NCBI GenBank assembly: GCA_022826515.1
Contig: JAJDUT010000017.1
Location: 47,096-111,095 of the forward strand
DNA: 64,000 bases
Direction: 5' to 3'
Source: Candidatus Latescibacterota bacterium
Lineage (GTDB): Bacteria > Latescibacterota > UBA2968 > UBA8231
Part shown: positions 8,050 through 17,356 of the stretch, piece by piece
How positions within the stretch are numbered: the stretch's first letter is position 1
How the letters are laid out: each line of letters opens with the position of its first letter
Notes under the pieces: generated by a model
Told to the model about the DNA's origin: nothing
Seen by the model: only the letters and a program-made list of their open reading frames with translations
Database searches by the model: none
Made by a program: the position numbers and the translations under genes

Positions 8050-9516
8050 CTAACCACTAGCCAGCGCCTGCTCTAGCTGCTGGCAAAACGTCTCGATGAC
8101 CTTGAGGCGGGCGAAGCGTTTGTCGTTGCCCTCCACCAAAGTCCAAGGAGCAACGGTCGTGTGGGTACGCGCTACCATGTCGTCAACAGCGGCCTCGTAC
8201 TCGTCCCATTTCTCGCGGTTGCGCCAGTCTTCGTCGGTGATCTTCCAGCGCTTGTGCGGCGTCACCTGCCGCGCCTTGAAGCGCCGCAGTTGCTCGTCCT
8301 TGTCTATGTGAATCCAGTACTTGGCCACCACCATGCCGTGGTCTGTTAGCTGCGCCTCAAAATCGTTGATTTCGCCGTATGCCCGCTGCCAAGCTGCTTC
8401 GTCAGCAAAGCCCTCGACGCGCTCGACTAGCACTCGGCCATACCAACTGCGGTCGAAAATCACCATCCGACCAGCGCACGGCAGGGGACGCCAAAAGCGC
8501 CAAAGGTAGTGTTGGGCATGTTCCTCTTCCGTGGGGGCGGCGACTTGGATGATCTGATAGACACTGGGATCGAGGGCGGCAGTCAGGCGCTGGATGATCC
8601 CGCCCTTGCCTGCGGCATCGGCCCCCTCGAAAACCAAGACGGTCGAAAGGCCCTTGCGGCGCGCCTGCTGAGTCAAGCGATAGAGCCGGCCTTGGTATCG
8701 CTCGAGCAGGGCTTGGTATTCCTTCTTGGCTACCCGCTGTTCCATGTCCAAAGGGGGCAGCACGTTGGGCGCGGGCGACCAGTCTGCGCTAACGAGCTTG
8801 GGACGACTTTTCTTTTTATTAAGACGCTGGCGGATGGCGTCGCGCACGGCATGGCCTACCGCCAATGTGTAGTGAGGATCGCTGCCTTCGACAACCTGCC
8901 AACGAGCGCCTCGGTTATCGGTCTTTTGCAGTAAGCGATCACCGGCTCGTTTGAACTCGTCGTAGTACTTCAAGCCCTCTCTCTCGTCCGCGTTCACCCG
9001 CCAGCGGGTCAGCGGGTTTTGCTCCAAGTCCGCAATGCGTTGCTGCCGCGCCTCTTTGTCCAAGTGGATCCACAGCTTGATCAGCAGCGCGCCATCGACG
9101 ACGAGCGCGTTTTCAAAGGCCGCGATGTGGTCAAAGTCGCGCTTAAACGTCGCCTCATCGCTGCGCCCATGAGCCAAGTCGCGCAACGGGCGATCGTACC
9201 AGCCGTTCAAGTAGATGCCGATGGTTCCCTTCGGCGGCAGGGAAAGCCAATAGCGCCAGTACTCTGGACGCTCGCGCTCCTCTGCGGACGGCGGCTCAAA
9301 AGCGCAAACCGCAATGCCGTGCGAGTCCATCCACTGCCTGAGCGCGTTGCTCGCCTCGCTCGTACCAGCGCCAGCGAAGCCACCCAAGACAACGAGAGTT
9401 GGAAATCGAGCTTGCTGCAGCCGCTCTTGAGCCGCGATCAATTCCGTGCGCAGCGCAGCTTCGAGCTTCTTGCAGCGGCCATTCGGAACGCCGCGCTCCT
9501 TCTCGTGGGTTGCCAT
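8050..9516 (-). CDS. pap: Polyphosphate:AMP phosphotransferase (PPK2 class II, two-domain, 488 aa)
   Basis: Uses polyphosphate to phosphorylate AMP to ADP in the cytoplasm. Two PPK2 domains are fused. The N-terminal copy has a degenerate P-loop (GGFAGAGTSEASN); the C-terminal copy has the canonical FEGADAAGKGG followed by FDRSWYGRVLVERVEGF and YWIHIDKDEQLRRF. This matches the known arrangement of an inactive N-terminal and a catalytic C-terminal domain, and the length is typical (~490 aa). The ATG at 9516 is chosen, not an open stretch reaching 9705, because AGAGAGGCG precedes it and homology begins only after it. It appears monocistronic, diverging from aroC. Confidence 0.9.
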   Translation of the reverse strand: MATHEKERGVPNGRCKKLEAALRTELIAAQERLQQARFPTLVVLGGFAGAGTSEASNALRQWMDSHGIAVCAFEPPSAEERERPEYWRYWLSLPPKGTIGIYLNGWYDRPLRDLAHGRSDEATFKRDFDHIAAFENALVVDGALLIKLWIHLDKEARQQRIADLEQNPLTRWRVNADEREGLKYYDEFKRAGDRLLQKTDNRGARWQVVEGSDPHYTLAVGHAVRDAIRQRLNKKKSRPKLVSADWSPAPNVLPPLDMEQRVAKKEYQALLERYQGRLYRLTQQARRKGLSTVLVFEGADAAGKGGIIQRLTAALDPSVYQIIQVAAPTEEEHAQHYLWRFWRPLPCAGRMVIFDRSWYGRVLVERVEGFADEAAWQRAYGEINDFEAQLTDHGMVVAKYWIHIDKDEQLRRFKARQVTPHKRWKITDEDWRNREKWDEYEAAVDDMVARTHTTVAPWTLVEGNDKRFARLKVIETFCQQLEQALASG

Positions 9517-9651
9517 TGATCGCCTCTCTACCTTACTAAAAATAGTAAAAAATTTGCCGCAGATGTCCAGTCGGAAATCCGCAATGCACCGATTGCCGAT
9601 CACAGGGCAAAGCCGTAGATTTTTGCATCCCTTGGCAAAGGAGCTTTTGGC

Positions 9652-10902
9652 ATGGAAGTACTCGGCGGGCCGCTTTTTGGCGTTGCCGGAGCAGGCGAAT
9701 CGCACGGGCCGGCAATTGTCACCACGGTCTTCGGTTGTCCCCCTGGATTATGGGTGGAGCGCGCCCAGATCCAGCACTATCTCGACCGCCGCCGCCCCGG
9801 CAGCAACAAGCTGGGCACCCCCCGGCGGGAAGACGACCAAGTCGCCCTGCTATCCGGCCTCTACTCAGAAGATCACGACCAGCTCCTGTCCGGCCCAGCG
9901 CTACACTTGCACCTAGACGAAGACGCGACGCCGGTGTACACCTATGAAGCGGGCTTCACTACGGGCGAGCCGATCGCCGCAGCCGTGCTTTCGGCTGCCA
10001 AGCGCTCGGGCGATTACAAGCAGTTCGCCGGGCCGCAGGGCCACGTCCGGCCCGGGCATACCGACTTAGTCAAGCACCACAAATCGCGGGGCTTTGTCGA
10101 TGTGCGCGGCGGCGGGCGTTCCAGCTATCGCTCAACCATCTCGGATGTCATCGGCGGCACCATTGCTCGCCTCTATCTAGCCGAGCACTTCGGCACGGCC
10201 ATTTTTTCTTCGATCTGCCAAGTCGGGCCGTTAGAGACGGGCATTTCCCTCGCAGCGCGAGTCGCCGAACTAGCCGAAGCCGACGAACAGCGCTTGTTGC
10301 CCGCAACGTGTGCCGCCCTCGAAAGTGATCTAGAGCGCGGACCGCTCCGCGCAGTGGATGCGGATTTCGCTCATCAAGCAGCCGAGCTGATTGCCAAGAC
10401 CCGCAAAGAGCAGGACTCGATCGGCGCGGCGCTCGAAGTAGTGGCCGTCAACGTGCCCCCGCTCGTCGGCGAACCGCTGTACCAAAGCCTGAAGTTGCGC
10501 CTGATGGGTAGCCTCGGCGGCCTGCACGCCGTGCAAGCCTGCGAAATAGGCATGGGTAGCGCTTCGTCGGCGCGCCGAGGCAGCGAGCACAACGATCCCA
10601 TCCGCACCAGTGGGTACCAGAGCAACAGCCACGGCGGCCTGCTCGGCGGCGTGACCACGGGTATGCCGCTCGTATGCCGCTTGAGTTTCAAACCCACGGC
10701 CACCATCGCCCGACCCCAAAATTCCGTGCGCAAGGATCTAGAAGAAATTGAGTTCCAACTCGCCAAGGGCCGCCACGATCCCTGTGTAGGCGTGCGCGCT
10801 GGCGCGACCCTAGAGTCGCGGCTGGCCATCGAGCTGATGAACGCCGTGCTCATGCACCAAGCGCGCAGCATGGATGCGGAAAACTTCAAACTGTTCCATT
10901 AA
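9652..10902 (+). CDS. aroC: Chorismate synthase
   Basis: Catalyses the last step of the shikimate pathway, removing phosphate from EPSP to give chorismate with reduced FMN. Family motifs are clear: GAGESHGPAI near the N-terminus, RRRPGSN, DVRGGGRSSYR in the middle and SNSHGGLLGGVTTGMP near residue 325. At 416 aa it is slightly longer than many homologues. ATG 9652 has AAAGGAG 8 bases upstream. No other shikimate gene is adjacent; it sits between divergent pap and a convergent dehydrogenase. Confidence 0.95.
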   Translation: MEVLGGPLFGVAGAGESHGPAIVTTVFGCPPGLWVERAQIQHYLDRRRPGSNKLGTPRREDDQVALLSGLYSEDHDQLLSGPALHLHLDEDATPVYTYEAGFTTGEPIAAAVLSAAKRSGDYKQFAGPQGHVRPGHTDLVKHHKSRGFVDVRGGGRSSYRSTISDVIGGTIARLYLAEHFGTAIFSSICQVGPLETGISLAARVAELAEADEQRLLPATCAALESDLERGPLRAVDADFAHQAAELIAKTRKEQDSIGAALEVVAVNVPPLVGEPLYQSLKLRLMGSLGGLHAVQACEIGMGSASSARRGSEHNDPIRTSGYQSNSHGGLLGGVTTGMPLVCRLSFKPTATIARPQNSVRKDLEEIEFQLAKGRHDPCVGVRAGATLESRLAIELMNAVLMHQARSMDAENFKLFH

Positions 10903-10960
10903 CGAATGGTGTTGGCAGATTGATCGTGGTCTAGGCGCGTCCGTCGGCGGTTCGCCATCC

Positions 10961-10989
10961 GTAGGGGCGGTTCGCGAACCGCCCCCTAC
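10961..10989. repeat. GTAGGGGC-type hairpin repeat, copy 1
   Basis: A near-perfect palindrome running from GTAGGGGCGGTTCG to CGAACCGCCCCCTAC with one extra base in the right arm. It touches the stop codon of the minus-strand dehydrogenase, so it may serve as that gene's terminator. Related hairpins occur at 32419 and 63882. Confidence 0.75.
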
Positions 10990-12036
10990 TTACAGCGAGG
11001 GTATTTCTACGCTCAGTTCCGCCGCCACTTTGCCGAGTTCATCCCAAGTGGGTTGGGGCAAATCAATGCCTTCAACTAGTAGCCGTGCCCTAGTCTGCTG
11101 TTCGATTTCGCCGGGCGCATAGACTTTCTCAAATCCGGGCAAGGGGCGAGCCGAGCACACCCACTTGGCCATCTCTTCGACTTCGCGTTCGTACGAATCC
11201 AGGTCGATAAAGTCCTCAATATTGATCGCTAGGACCATGGTCCCGTTACCACCTTTGCCGCCTTCTTTAGTGCAACCCGCATGAGAGAGCGGTCCCACCA
11301 ACATTTCCACCATCATCGCCAGGCCACTGCCCTTGTGGCCAAACTGCTGGCCGCCCAACGGCAAGACGCCTGTACCCTCGGCGTCGTCTAAATAGCGCTG
11401 GGCCTCGGTGACGGGCTGACCTTCCTGATCTATAACCCACCCCTCGGGCATCGGCTCCTGGCGGATGTTTTTCTGCACGATTTTGCCACCGGCCACGACG
11501 GTCATGGTCATATCGAGCATGAAAGGCGGGCCATTTTGGCGCGGGGCGGAAAAGGCAATAGGCTCAGGACGCAGGCGGCGGTCCGCCGAGCCAAAGGGCG
11601 CGAGGAAGAGGCCGCCGCCATTGAGCCAAACCATGCCGATCATGCCCCTTTCGGCGATCCGCGGCGGATAGTCGCCGAGGCGGCAGATATGGGAGATGTG
11701 GTTGAGACCAACAAAGCCGAAGGTGGAGTTTTGGGCTTTTTCAACGGCAATGTCGAGGGCGCGATTGACGGCGACGATGCCGTTGGCCCCCTTGCCGTTT
11801 ATGACTCTGAGCACAGGGGTATCGCGCACGACTTCGGTCTCTTCCCAGCGGACGTAGTTGTTTTGCATTCCGCGGGCATAGCCGGAGACGAGCCAAGTGC
11901 CGTGGGAGTCGTGGCCGTGCAGGTGGCTTTCAACGACGTGGTCGGCGACGATAAGGGCGTCATCTGCGGGAATGCCTGTAGCGGCAAAAATGCGATAGCA
12001 GAGATCTTTGAGGACGTCGTGTTGGACTACGGGCAT
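10990..12036 (-). CDS. Malate/L-lactate/ureidoglycolate dehydrogenase family (Ldh2) oxidoreductase (348 aa)
   Basis: NAD(P)-dependent 2-hydroxyacid dehydrogenase of the Ldh2/YlbC fold, distinct from classical Rossmann malate dehydrogenases. Visible family features are the N-terminal helical part with HLHGHDSHGTW (the HxxSHG-type segment), GANGIVAVNRAL, NHISHICRLG and the C-terminal GGQQFGHKGSGLAMMVEML. The exact substrate cannot be told. It lies 27 bases downstream of carA on the same strand and may be cotranscribed with it, though no functional link is evident. Confidence 0.85.
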   Translation of the reverse strand: MPVVQHDVLKDLCYRIFAATGIPADDALIVADHVVESHLHGHDSHGTWLVSGYARGMQNNYVRWEETEVVRDTPVLRVINGKGANGIVAVNRALDIAVEKAQNSTFGFVGLNHISHICRLGDYPPRIAERGMIGMVWLNGGGLFLAPFGSADRRLRPEPIAFSAPRQNGPPFMLDMTMTVVAGGKIVQKNIRQEPMPEGWVIDQEGQPVTEAQRYLDDAEGTGVLPLGGQQFGHKGSGLAMMVEMLVGPLSHAGCTKEGGKGGNGTMVLAINIEDFIDLDSYEREVEEMAKWVCSARPLPGFEKVYAPGEIEQQTRARLLVEGIDLPQPTWDELGKVAAELSVEIPSL

Positions 12037-12063
12037 GAAAGGTCCTTTGGATGGGTGTGCTTC

Positions 12064-13146
12064 CTAGGAGGCGTGCGCTTCCATCAACTCGGCGAAATAG
12101 CTAAACAGATGGAAGCTGTCGTGCGGGCCTGGCGAGGCCTCCGGGTGGCACTGGATGGAGAAAATGGGCAGTTCGCGGTGGTGCAGGCCCTCGACGCAAT
12201 TGTCGTTGAGGTTGAGGCGAGTGATTTCGAGGCAATCGGGCAACGAGTCGGCCGCAATGCCCCAGCCGTGGTTTTCAGAGGTGATTAGAATCCGTTCGCT
12301 GGCGCGTTCCTTGATCGGCTGGTTGGCTCCTCGGTGCCCGAACTTGAGGCGGTAAATTTCCGCGCCAAAGGCCAAGCCGAGAATCTCGTGACCCAAGCAG
12401 ATACCGAAGATCGGCTTTTTGCCTATGAGGCCCTTGCAAGTTGCGATCGCGTAGTCGAGGGGCCGGGGATCGCCCGGGCCGTTGGAGAGAAAGACGCCGT
12501 CCGGCTCCAAGGCCAAGACCTCGTCGGCCGTGGTTTTGGCCGGCACGACCGTTACCTTACATCCAGTGGCAACCAAGCAGTGGACGATATTGCGCTTGAT
12601 CCCGTAGTCTAGGGCGACGACGTGGAAGCGCGGGGCTTCGGGGCTTTCGACATAGGGCGCAGAGCAGCTAACAGCGGCGACCATATCGACACCGACAAGC
12701 CCAGGCCATGCGCGCGCCTTTTCAACTAAGCTGTCCGGGTCGAGATCGGTAGTGGAAATGGCGGCGTCCATCACGCCCTCAATGCGCACTCTGCGAGTCA
12801 ACTCGCGGGTGTCGATGCCCTCGATGCCGAGCACGCCGTGTTCTTCGAGATACTCGGGTAAGCTCTGACGCGCACGCCAGCTACTCGGCAGGCGAGAGCA
12901 CTCTTTCATCAGGAAGCCACGAACTTGAGGCCGCGCCGATTCGTCGTCTTCAGGCGTGACCCCGTAATTGCCTATGAGTGGGTACGTCATGGTGACGATC
13001 TGGCCGGCATAGGAGGGGTCTGTGAGAATTTCCTGATAGCCGGTCATGCTGGTATTGAAGACCATTTCGCCGAGGCACTCACCCCCACGGCCAAGGGCAC
13101 GGCCCTCAAAGACAGTGCCATCCGCGAGCGCAACGAGCGCTTTCAT
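12064..13146 (-). CDS. carA: Carbamoyl-phosphate synthase small (glutaminase) subunit
   Basis: Hydrolyses glutamine and channels ammonia to CarB for carbamoyl phosphate in arginine and pyrimidine synthesis. The N-terminal small-subunit domain (LADGTVFEGRALG, TSMTGYQEILTDPSY) is followed by a class I glutamine amidotransferase with the nucleophile in FGICLGHEILGLA, NHGWGI, and the His-Glu pair in QCHPEASPGPHD. Length 360 aa is normal. carB is not in the window. An AGGAG-like sequence lies just upstream of the ATG at 13146. Confidence 0.95.
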   Translation of the reverse strand: MKALVALADGTVFEGRALGRGGECLGEMVFNTSMTGYQEILTDPSYAGQIVTMTYPLIGNYGVTPEDDESARPQVRGFLMKECSRLPSSWRARQSLPEYLEEHGVLGIEGIDTRELTRRVRIEGVMDAAISTTDLDPDSLVEKARAWPGLVGVDMVAAVSCSAPYVESPEAPRFHVVALDYGIKRNIVHCLVATGCKVTVVPAKTTADEVLALEPDGVFLSNGPGDPRPLDYAIATCKGLIGKKPIFGICLGHEILGLAFGAEIYRLKFGHRGANQPIKERASERILITSENHGWGIAADSLPDCLEITRLNLNDNCVEGLHHRELPIFSIQCHPEASPGPHDSFHLFSYFAELMEAHAS

Positions 13147-13227
13147 CTTCCGTAGATACTCCTTTTTGAGAGGGTTTTAACAGCAGGTAAAAACTTAGGC
13201 AAAAAAAGACGAGGTGAACAGGCGGCC

Positions 13228-14280
13228 TCATTCCGGCGCTGAGTCCGTCAGGTCTTGGCGCTCCTGCCGTGCGCGCTCCTGCATATCGACGGCCGGATCG
13301 AATTCGCCGACGATTTCCTGGCCGACGATTTCTTCAATCACGTCTTCCAAGGTAACAATGCCAGCAAAGCCACCGTATTCATCGACGACGGCAAAAAGGT
13401 GCTCGCGCCGCTGGATGAATTCTTCGAGTAGGCGACTAGCCCGCGCCGACTCGGGCACCGAATGGATAGAGCGGCTCACCTCAGAGAGTTTGGCTTGATC
13501 GCGGCCATCAGCCAAGGCGTTGAACGCATCGCGCCGCAGCACTAAGCCGACGATGTTTTCGCGCTCGCCCTGATAGAGGGGCACCCGGCTGTGGTCCCAG
13601 CTACCGGACTGCTCGCGGGCCTCGGCCAAGGTCAAGTCGCGGTCGAGGCAGTGTACTACTGTGCGCGGGGTCATTATATCGCGCGCCCGCAATTCGTCGA
13701 GCTTGAGGATGTTTTGGATGACGCGCTCTTGGTCGTGAGAAATGGCACCAGATCGGCGGCTCATCCGCGCGATAATCTCAATCTCTTCCGGTACTACCTC
13801 CGGCACGTCGGGTGCCCCAGCGGTGATGAGCCGAACGATGAATTTGTTGAGCCAGATAAAGGGCGCGAACAGCCATACCAGCCATTGGATCGGGCGAGCT
13901 ATAAACCGAGCGAGAACGCGGGCATGCACCACCCCCACCGTCTTGGGAAGAATCTCCGTAAAGATGAGCACCGCCAGCGAGAAGGCGATGATAAAGTACG
14001 TCTCCCAAGTCCGCGGAAATACTCCGACAAAGGCGGCACCGGCGATGGCAGCACCGCCAGTATGGGCCAAGGTATTGAGCGTGAGGATGGCTGAGATAGG
14101 GCGCTGGATATCTGCGTGCAAGCTCTTGAGGATCTTACCCGAAGTGCGCCCTTGGTCGGCCAGCATTTCGATCTGACTGGCGGGCAGTGAGTAGAGCGCA
14201 GCTTCCAAGAGCGAACAAACACAGGATACGACGAGGACGACGCTGACGGATAGGACTAGCTCAAGCAATTCAGGGGTCAT
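13228..14280 (-). CDS. CNNM (DUF21) transmembrane protein with CBS domain pair, hemolysin C/CorB-like (350 aa)
   Basis: Membrane protein of the CNNM/CorB/HlyC family, linked in other bacteria to magnesium or cobalt transport. Residues ~1-150 carry four hydrophobic segments, with TEILPKTVGVVHA as a typical DUF21 signature. Residues ~185-320 form two CBS motifs (DIMTPRTVVHCL and VVDEYGGFAGIVTLEDVIEEIVG). The C-terminal CorC/HlyC transporter-associated domain usually found after the CBS pair is absent; the chain ends ~20 residues after GEFDP. It probably stands alone between carA and the SWIB gene. Confidence 0.85.
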   Translation of the reverse strand: MTPELLELVLSVSVVLVVSCVCSLLEAALYSLPASQIEMLADQGRTSGKILKSLHADIQRPISAILTLNTLAHTGGAAIAGAAFVGVFPRTWETYFIIAFSLAVLIFTEILPKTVGVVHARVLARFIARPIQWLVWLFAPFIWLNKFIVRLITAGAPDVPEVVPEEIEIIARMSRRSGAISHDQERVIQNILKLDELRARDIMTPRTVVHCLDRDLTLAEAREQSGSWDHSRVPLYQGERENIVGLVLRRDAFNALADGRDQAKLSEVSRSIHSVPESARASRLLEEFIQRREHLFAVVDEYGGFAGIVTLEDVIEEIVGQEIVGEFDPAVDMQERARQERQDLTDSAPE

Positions 14281-14303
14281 AGACGTGGGAGTAATTTAAC
14301 AAA

Positions 14304-14333
14304 GAGAGGGACTCCCCGCTGGGAATCCCTCTC
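14304..14333 (-). terminator. Terminator of the SWIB gene
   Basis: GAGAGGGA (14304-14311) pairs with TCCCTCTC and an inner TCCC/GGGA extends the stem. On the minus strand it is followed by TTTGTT, downstream of the SWIB stop codon at 14371. Confidence 0.7.
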
Positions 14334-14370
14334 CAATGGCACTGGGCTACGATGTCTTGCTCGGGAGTAG

Positions 14371-14868
14371 CTATTCCACGTGCTCACTAACATGCTTGGT
14401 CAGGTCAAACATGCTCACTTTCTTCGCGCCGCCTACGACGGCCCGAAGCTTATCGTCGGCATTGATCATGCGCTTGTTTTTCTGGTCTTGCAGGCCATTC
14501 TTCTTGATGTACGCCCAGATTTTCTTGGTAATCTGAGTACGCGGCAATGGCTTGTTGCCGACTATGGCCCCAAGGGCGGCGTCGGGCTGCAAGGGCCTCA
14601 TAAAAGCAGGATTGGGCTTGCGCTTCGCCTTTTTCTTTGCGACGGGTTTTTTCTTGGCGGCCTTCTTAGCTTTCTTCGGAGCAGCCTTCTTCTTAGCGGC
14701 AGCCTTCTTCTTCGGAGCGGCCTTCTTCTTAGCGGCAGCCTTCTTAGCCTTCGGAGCGGCCTTTTTCTTGGCGGCAGCCTTCTTAGCTTTCTTCGGAGCG
14801 GCCTTTTTCTTAGCAGCCGCTTTTTTCTTAGCAGCCTTCTTCTTGGCAACAGGTTTCTTCTTCGCCAT
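14371..14868 (-). CDS. Histone-H1-like Lys/Ala-rich tail fused to a SWIB/MDM2 domain (165 aa)
   Basis: Residues 1-~88 are almost only lysine, alanine and proline in AAKKKAAPKK-type repeats, as in bacterial H1-like proteins that bind DNA through charge. Residues ~90-165 (NPAFMRPLQPDAALGAIVG through VSMFDLTKHVSEHV) are a SWIB domain, known from chromatin-remodelling subunits, chlamydiae and some environmental bacteria. Probably a nucleoid-associated protein. GAGGA 8 bases before ATG 14868 sets the start. A near-consensus sigma-70 promoter (15005-15032) and a terminator (14304-14333) frame it as a single-gene unit, likely well expressed. The repetitive codons give long shadow frames on both strands. 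Confidence 0.9.
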   Translation of the reverse strand: MAKKKPVAKKKAAKKKAAAKKKAAPKKAKKAAAKKKAAPKAKKAAAKKKAAPKKKAAAKKKAAPKKAKKAAKKKPVAKKKAKRKPNPAFMRPLQPDAALGAIVGNKPLPRTQITKKIWAYIKKNGLQDQKNKRMINADDKLRAVVGGAKKVSMFDLTKHVSEHVE

Positions 14869-15004
14869 AACAAAATCCTCCTTTGGCTGTAGGGGTAAAA
14901 CCCACGAAAGGGGGTTGTTTAAAATTGGGTTTCTCGGCCTCTTTCGCCTCGTGAAGTTTAAGGCCGATTCTACCCGTTTTGTGCAGTTACAACATTATCT
15001 TTCC

Positions 15005-15032
15005 AATATAGTACGAGGGCAGTATAAGTCAA
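15005..15032 (-). promoter_or_regulatory. Sigma-70-like promoter for the SWIB gene
   Basis: On the minus strand, TTGACT, a 16-base spacer and TATATT (each five of six to consensus). It predicts a ~130-base 5' leader before ATG 14868. Confidence 0.65.
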
Positions 15033-15080
15033 GCAAAAATGTAGCTTTTTCATAGGGGAAAACGCGCTCACGATGGACGT

Positions 15081-15111
15081 TTGACATAATTTGCAAAAAC
15101 GGGCATTTTAA
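15081..15111 (+). promoter_or_regulatory. Possible promoter for the proC operon
   Basis: A perfect TTGACA at 15081-15086 is followed by AT-rich CATTTTAATTTTG. The -10 box is unclear: TTTTAA lies 19 bases downstream and CATTTT 17. The position, ~50 bases before proC, fits an operon start. Confidence 0.35.
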
Positions 15112-15153
15112 TTTTGTACTTGGGATTTGTCGTATTTTGAGGTCTAAAAATTG

Positions 15154-15960
15154 ATGATCGAAAAAAGCAAATTGGGATTTGTGGGTACCGGCAACATGGG
15201 TCGGGCGCTGATTGAAGGTTTGGTTGGTCAGCTTCCTGCAGGTCAGATAACCGCAGCCGACATCAGGCCAGAAGCGCTCGAAGGCTTGTCGGCGTTGGGC
15301 GTCCACACCAGTACCGACTCCGCAGATGCGGTCCGCGATCAGGACTTGGTAGTTTTGGTGCTCAAGCCGCAAGTGGCCGCTCCCGTATTGAAGACACTAG
15401 CCGCGCATTTTAGCACCCAGCAGGTTGTCGTCTCGCTCATGGCCGGCGTATCGACCACCCGGCTCGAAGACCTACTGCCCGCGCAAATGTCCGTGGTGCG
15501 CGTCATGCCGCAGACGCTGGTGAGGGTGCGAGGTGCGGCTTGCGCTCTCTGCGCTGGTCGCGCTGCCAGCGCAGAACAGATGGCGCAAGTGCGTTCTCTC
15601 TTCGACTTAGTCGGCACGACGGTCGAAGTCGCCGAAAGTCTCATGGACGCCGTTACGGGGCTTTCCGGTAGCGGCCCGGCTTGGGCTTACACCGTTGTTG
15701 AAGCTCTCGCCGACGGCGGCGTACGCGCCGGGCTGCCGCGCGAGACTGCACTAACACTTGCCGCGCAAACCCTGCTCGGTGCCGCGCACCTCATGCTCGA
15801 AAGCGGCGAGCATCCGGCCGTGCTCAGAGACCAAGTTACTTCGCCGGGCGGGACTACGGCCGCTGGGCTGCACAAGCTAGAAGAAAAGGGCCTGCGCGAC
15901 GCTCTGATCAGCGCCGTGCTAGCCGCAGCCGAACGCTCCGCTGAGTTGGGGCAATCGTGA
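15154..15960 (+). CDS. proC: Pyrroline-5-carboxylate reductase
   Basis: Reduces pyrroline-5-carboxylate to proline with NAD(P)H. The N-terminal Rossmann motif LGFVGTGNMGRALIEGL, the LVVLVLKPQV strand and the C-terminal signature around TGLSGSGPAWAY and QVTSPGGTTAAGL are diagnostic. ATG 15154 directly follows an in-frame TTG; GAGG ~11 bases upstream is a weak ribosome site. It begins a run of tightly spaced genes and its stop overlaps the GTG start of hisH by four bases (GTGA). Confidence 0.93.
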   Translation: MIEKSKLGFVGTGNMGRALIEGLVGQLPAGQITAADIRPEALEGLSALGVHTSTDSADAVRDQDLVVLVLKPQVAAPVLKTLAAHFSTQQVVVSLMAGVSTTRLEDLLPAQMSVVRVMPQTLVRVRGAACALCAGRAASAEQMAQVRSLFDLVGTTVEVAESLMDAVTGLSGSGPAWAYTVVEALADGGVRAGLPRETALTLAAQTLLGAAHLMLESGEHPAVLRDQVTSPGGTTAAGLHKLEEKGLRDALISAVLAAAERSAELGQS

Positions 15961-16574
15961 TTGCAGTCATCGACTACGGCATGGGCAATCTGCGCAGCGT
16001 GCAGAAAGCCTTCGAATTCCTTGGCTACGAAGCCGAGATCGTCGAAGCTCCCGAGCGCCTCAGCGCGGCCACGCATCTCGTATTGCCCGGTGACGCGGCC
16101 TTTGGTGATGCCATGCACAACTTGCAGGCCGCCGGTTGGGACGCGGCCATCGCCGAGGGTCTCGCGGCCGATAAGCCCTTCTTGGGCATCTGCGTGGGGC
16201 TACAACTCATGTTCGAGGAAAGTGAGGAAATGGGGACCCATCGCGGCCTCGGAATCCTGCCGGGCAAATGCGTGCGTTTCCCTCCTACCGAGCGAGTGCC
16301 ACAGATCGGCTGGAACCAAATCGCCATCAAGCGCAAGGTATCGCTCTTAGAGGGCGTACCTGAAGGAAGTTTTTTTTATTTTGTCCATTCGTACTATGTA
16401 GTAAACGAAAACAAAGACGATTGCGTCGCCACGACCGACTACGGGATTGACTATACCTCAGTCGCCGGCAACGGTCGCGTCTTTGGCGTGCAATTTCACC
16501 CAGAAAAGAGCCAAGTCCACGGCTTGCGCCTTCTCGACAATTTCGCGCGCCTGCGCTGTGCGCGCCTGCGCTGA
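15957..16574 (+). CDS. hisH: Imidazole glycerol phosphate synthase, glutaminase subunit
   Basis: Releases ammonia from glutamine for HisF in histidine synthesis. A class I amidotransferase: DYGMGNLRS at the N-terminus, nucleophile Cys in [13 protein letters not shown], and the His-x-Glu pair in [10 protein letters not shown]. Starts with GTG overlapping the proC stop, suggesting translational coupling, and is followed 8 bases later by its partner hisF. 205 aa is the usual size. Confidence 0.95.
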   Translation: MIAVIDYGMGNLRSVQKAFEFLGYEAEIVEAPERLSAATHLVLPGDAAFGDAMHNLQAAGWDAAIAEGLAADKPFLGICVGLQLMFEESEEMGTHRGLGILPGKCVRFPPTERVPQIGWNQIAIKRKVSLLEGVPEGSFFYFVHSYYVVNENKDDCVATTDYGIDYTSVAGNGRVFGVQFHPEKSQVHGLRLLDNFARLRCARLR

Positions 16575-16582
16575 TAGAGATT

Positions 16583-17356
16583 ATGCTCGCCAAGCGAATC
16601 ATTCCCTGTCTAGATGTGAAAAATGGCCGCAACGTGCGCGGGGTGCGCTTTTCAGCCGACCGCGATGCTGGCGACCCCGTTGAACTCGCCGAGCGCTACG
16701 ACGCCGAGGGTGCAGACGAACTCGTCTTCTACGACATCACGGCTTCAGCCGATGGCCGCGCCATCGTCATGGACCTCGTGCGCCAAGTATCCGAGCGGGT
16801 CTTCATTCCCTTAATGGTCGGCGGCGGCATTCGCACCTTCGCGGACGTGCGCCACATTCTCAAGACCGGTGCCGACAAGGTCTCGATCAACTCGGCCCAT
16901 GTGTATTCGCCGGAAATCATCGACCAAAGCGCGGAGAGCTTCGGCTCGCAGTGCATTGTCGCAGCTATCGACGCACTCAGGCGGCCAACCGCGCCCGGCG
17001 AGCCGCCGTCGTGGGAGCTGTACATCAACGGCGGCCGCAAGGCCACCGGCATCGACGCCTTAGAGTGGGTAGAGGCCCTCGTCGATCGCGGAGCGGGCGA
17101 GTTAGTGCTCAACAGCATCGACGCCGACGGGACGCGTGCTGGGTACGACCTCGAGCTAAACCAAGCAGTGGCGCGCATTGTGGATGTACCCATCGTCGCC
17201 TCGGGCGGTGCCGGCAATCTCGACCACATCCACGAGGTGCTGACTGCGGGCGAAGCCAGCGCCGCGCTGGCGGCTTCCATCTTCCACTTCCAGCATTACT
17301 CGATCCCCGAAGTCAAGAGCTTTCTGCGCGAGCGCGGGGTCACGGTGCGCCAGTGA
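16583..17356 (+). CDS. hisF: Imidazole glycerol phosphate synthase, cyclase subunit
   Basis: TIM barrel that combines PRFAR with ammonia from HisH to form IGP and AICAR. The start [14 protein letters not shown] with the catalytic Asp of CLDV, the phosphate-binding [11 protein letters not shown], and the second catalytic Asp in [14 protein letters not shown], then [11 protein letters not shown], are all typical. The stop overlaps the GTG start of proB (GTGA). 257 aa, normal length. Confidence 0.95.
   Translation: MLAKRIIPCLDVKNGRNVRGVRFSADRDAGDPVELAERYDAEGADELVFYDITASADGRAIVMDLVRQVSERVFIPLMVGGGIRTFADVRHILKTGADKVSINSAHVYSPEIIDQSAESFGSQCIVAAIDALRRPTAPGEPPSWELYINGGRKATGIDALEWVEALVDRGAGELVLNSIDADGTRAGYDLELNQAVARIVDVPIVASGGAGNLDHIHEVLTAGEASAALAASIFHFQHYSIPEVKSFLRERGVTVRQ

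Noticed and set aside
9517..9705. N-terminal extension of the polyphosphate:AMP phosphotransferase
   Set aside because: The extra residues have no similarity to the family and overlap the aroC start; ATG 9516 has a good ribosome site.
14380..15055. Long hydrophobic or Ser/Leu-rich frames antisense to the SWIB gene
   Set aside because: They are reverse readings of AAG/GCC repeats coding for Lys and Ala and mirror the repeat structure.
16951..17352. Long upstream extension of the proB frame
   Set aside because: It lies fully inside hisF in another frame; the GTG at 17353 overlapping the hisF stop gives a family-typical kinase.
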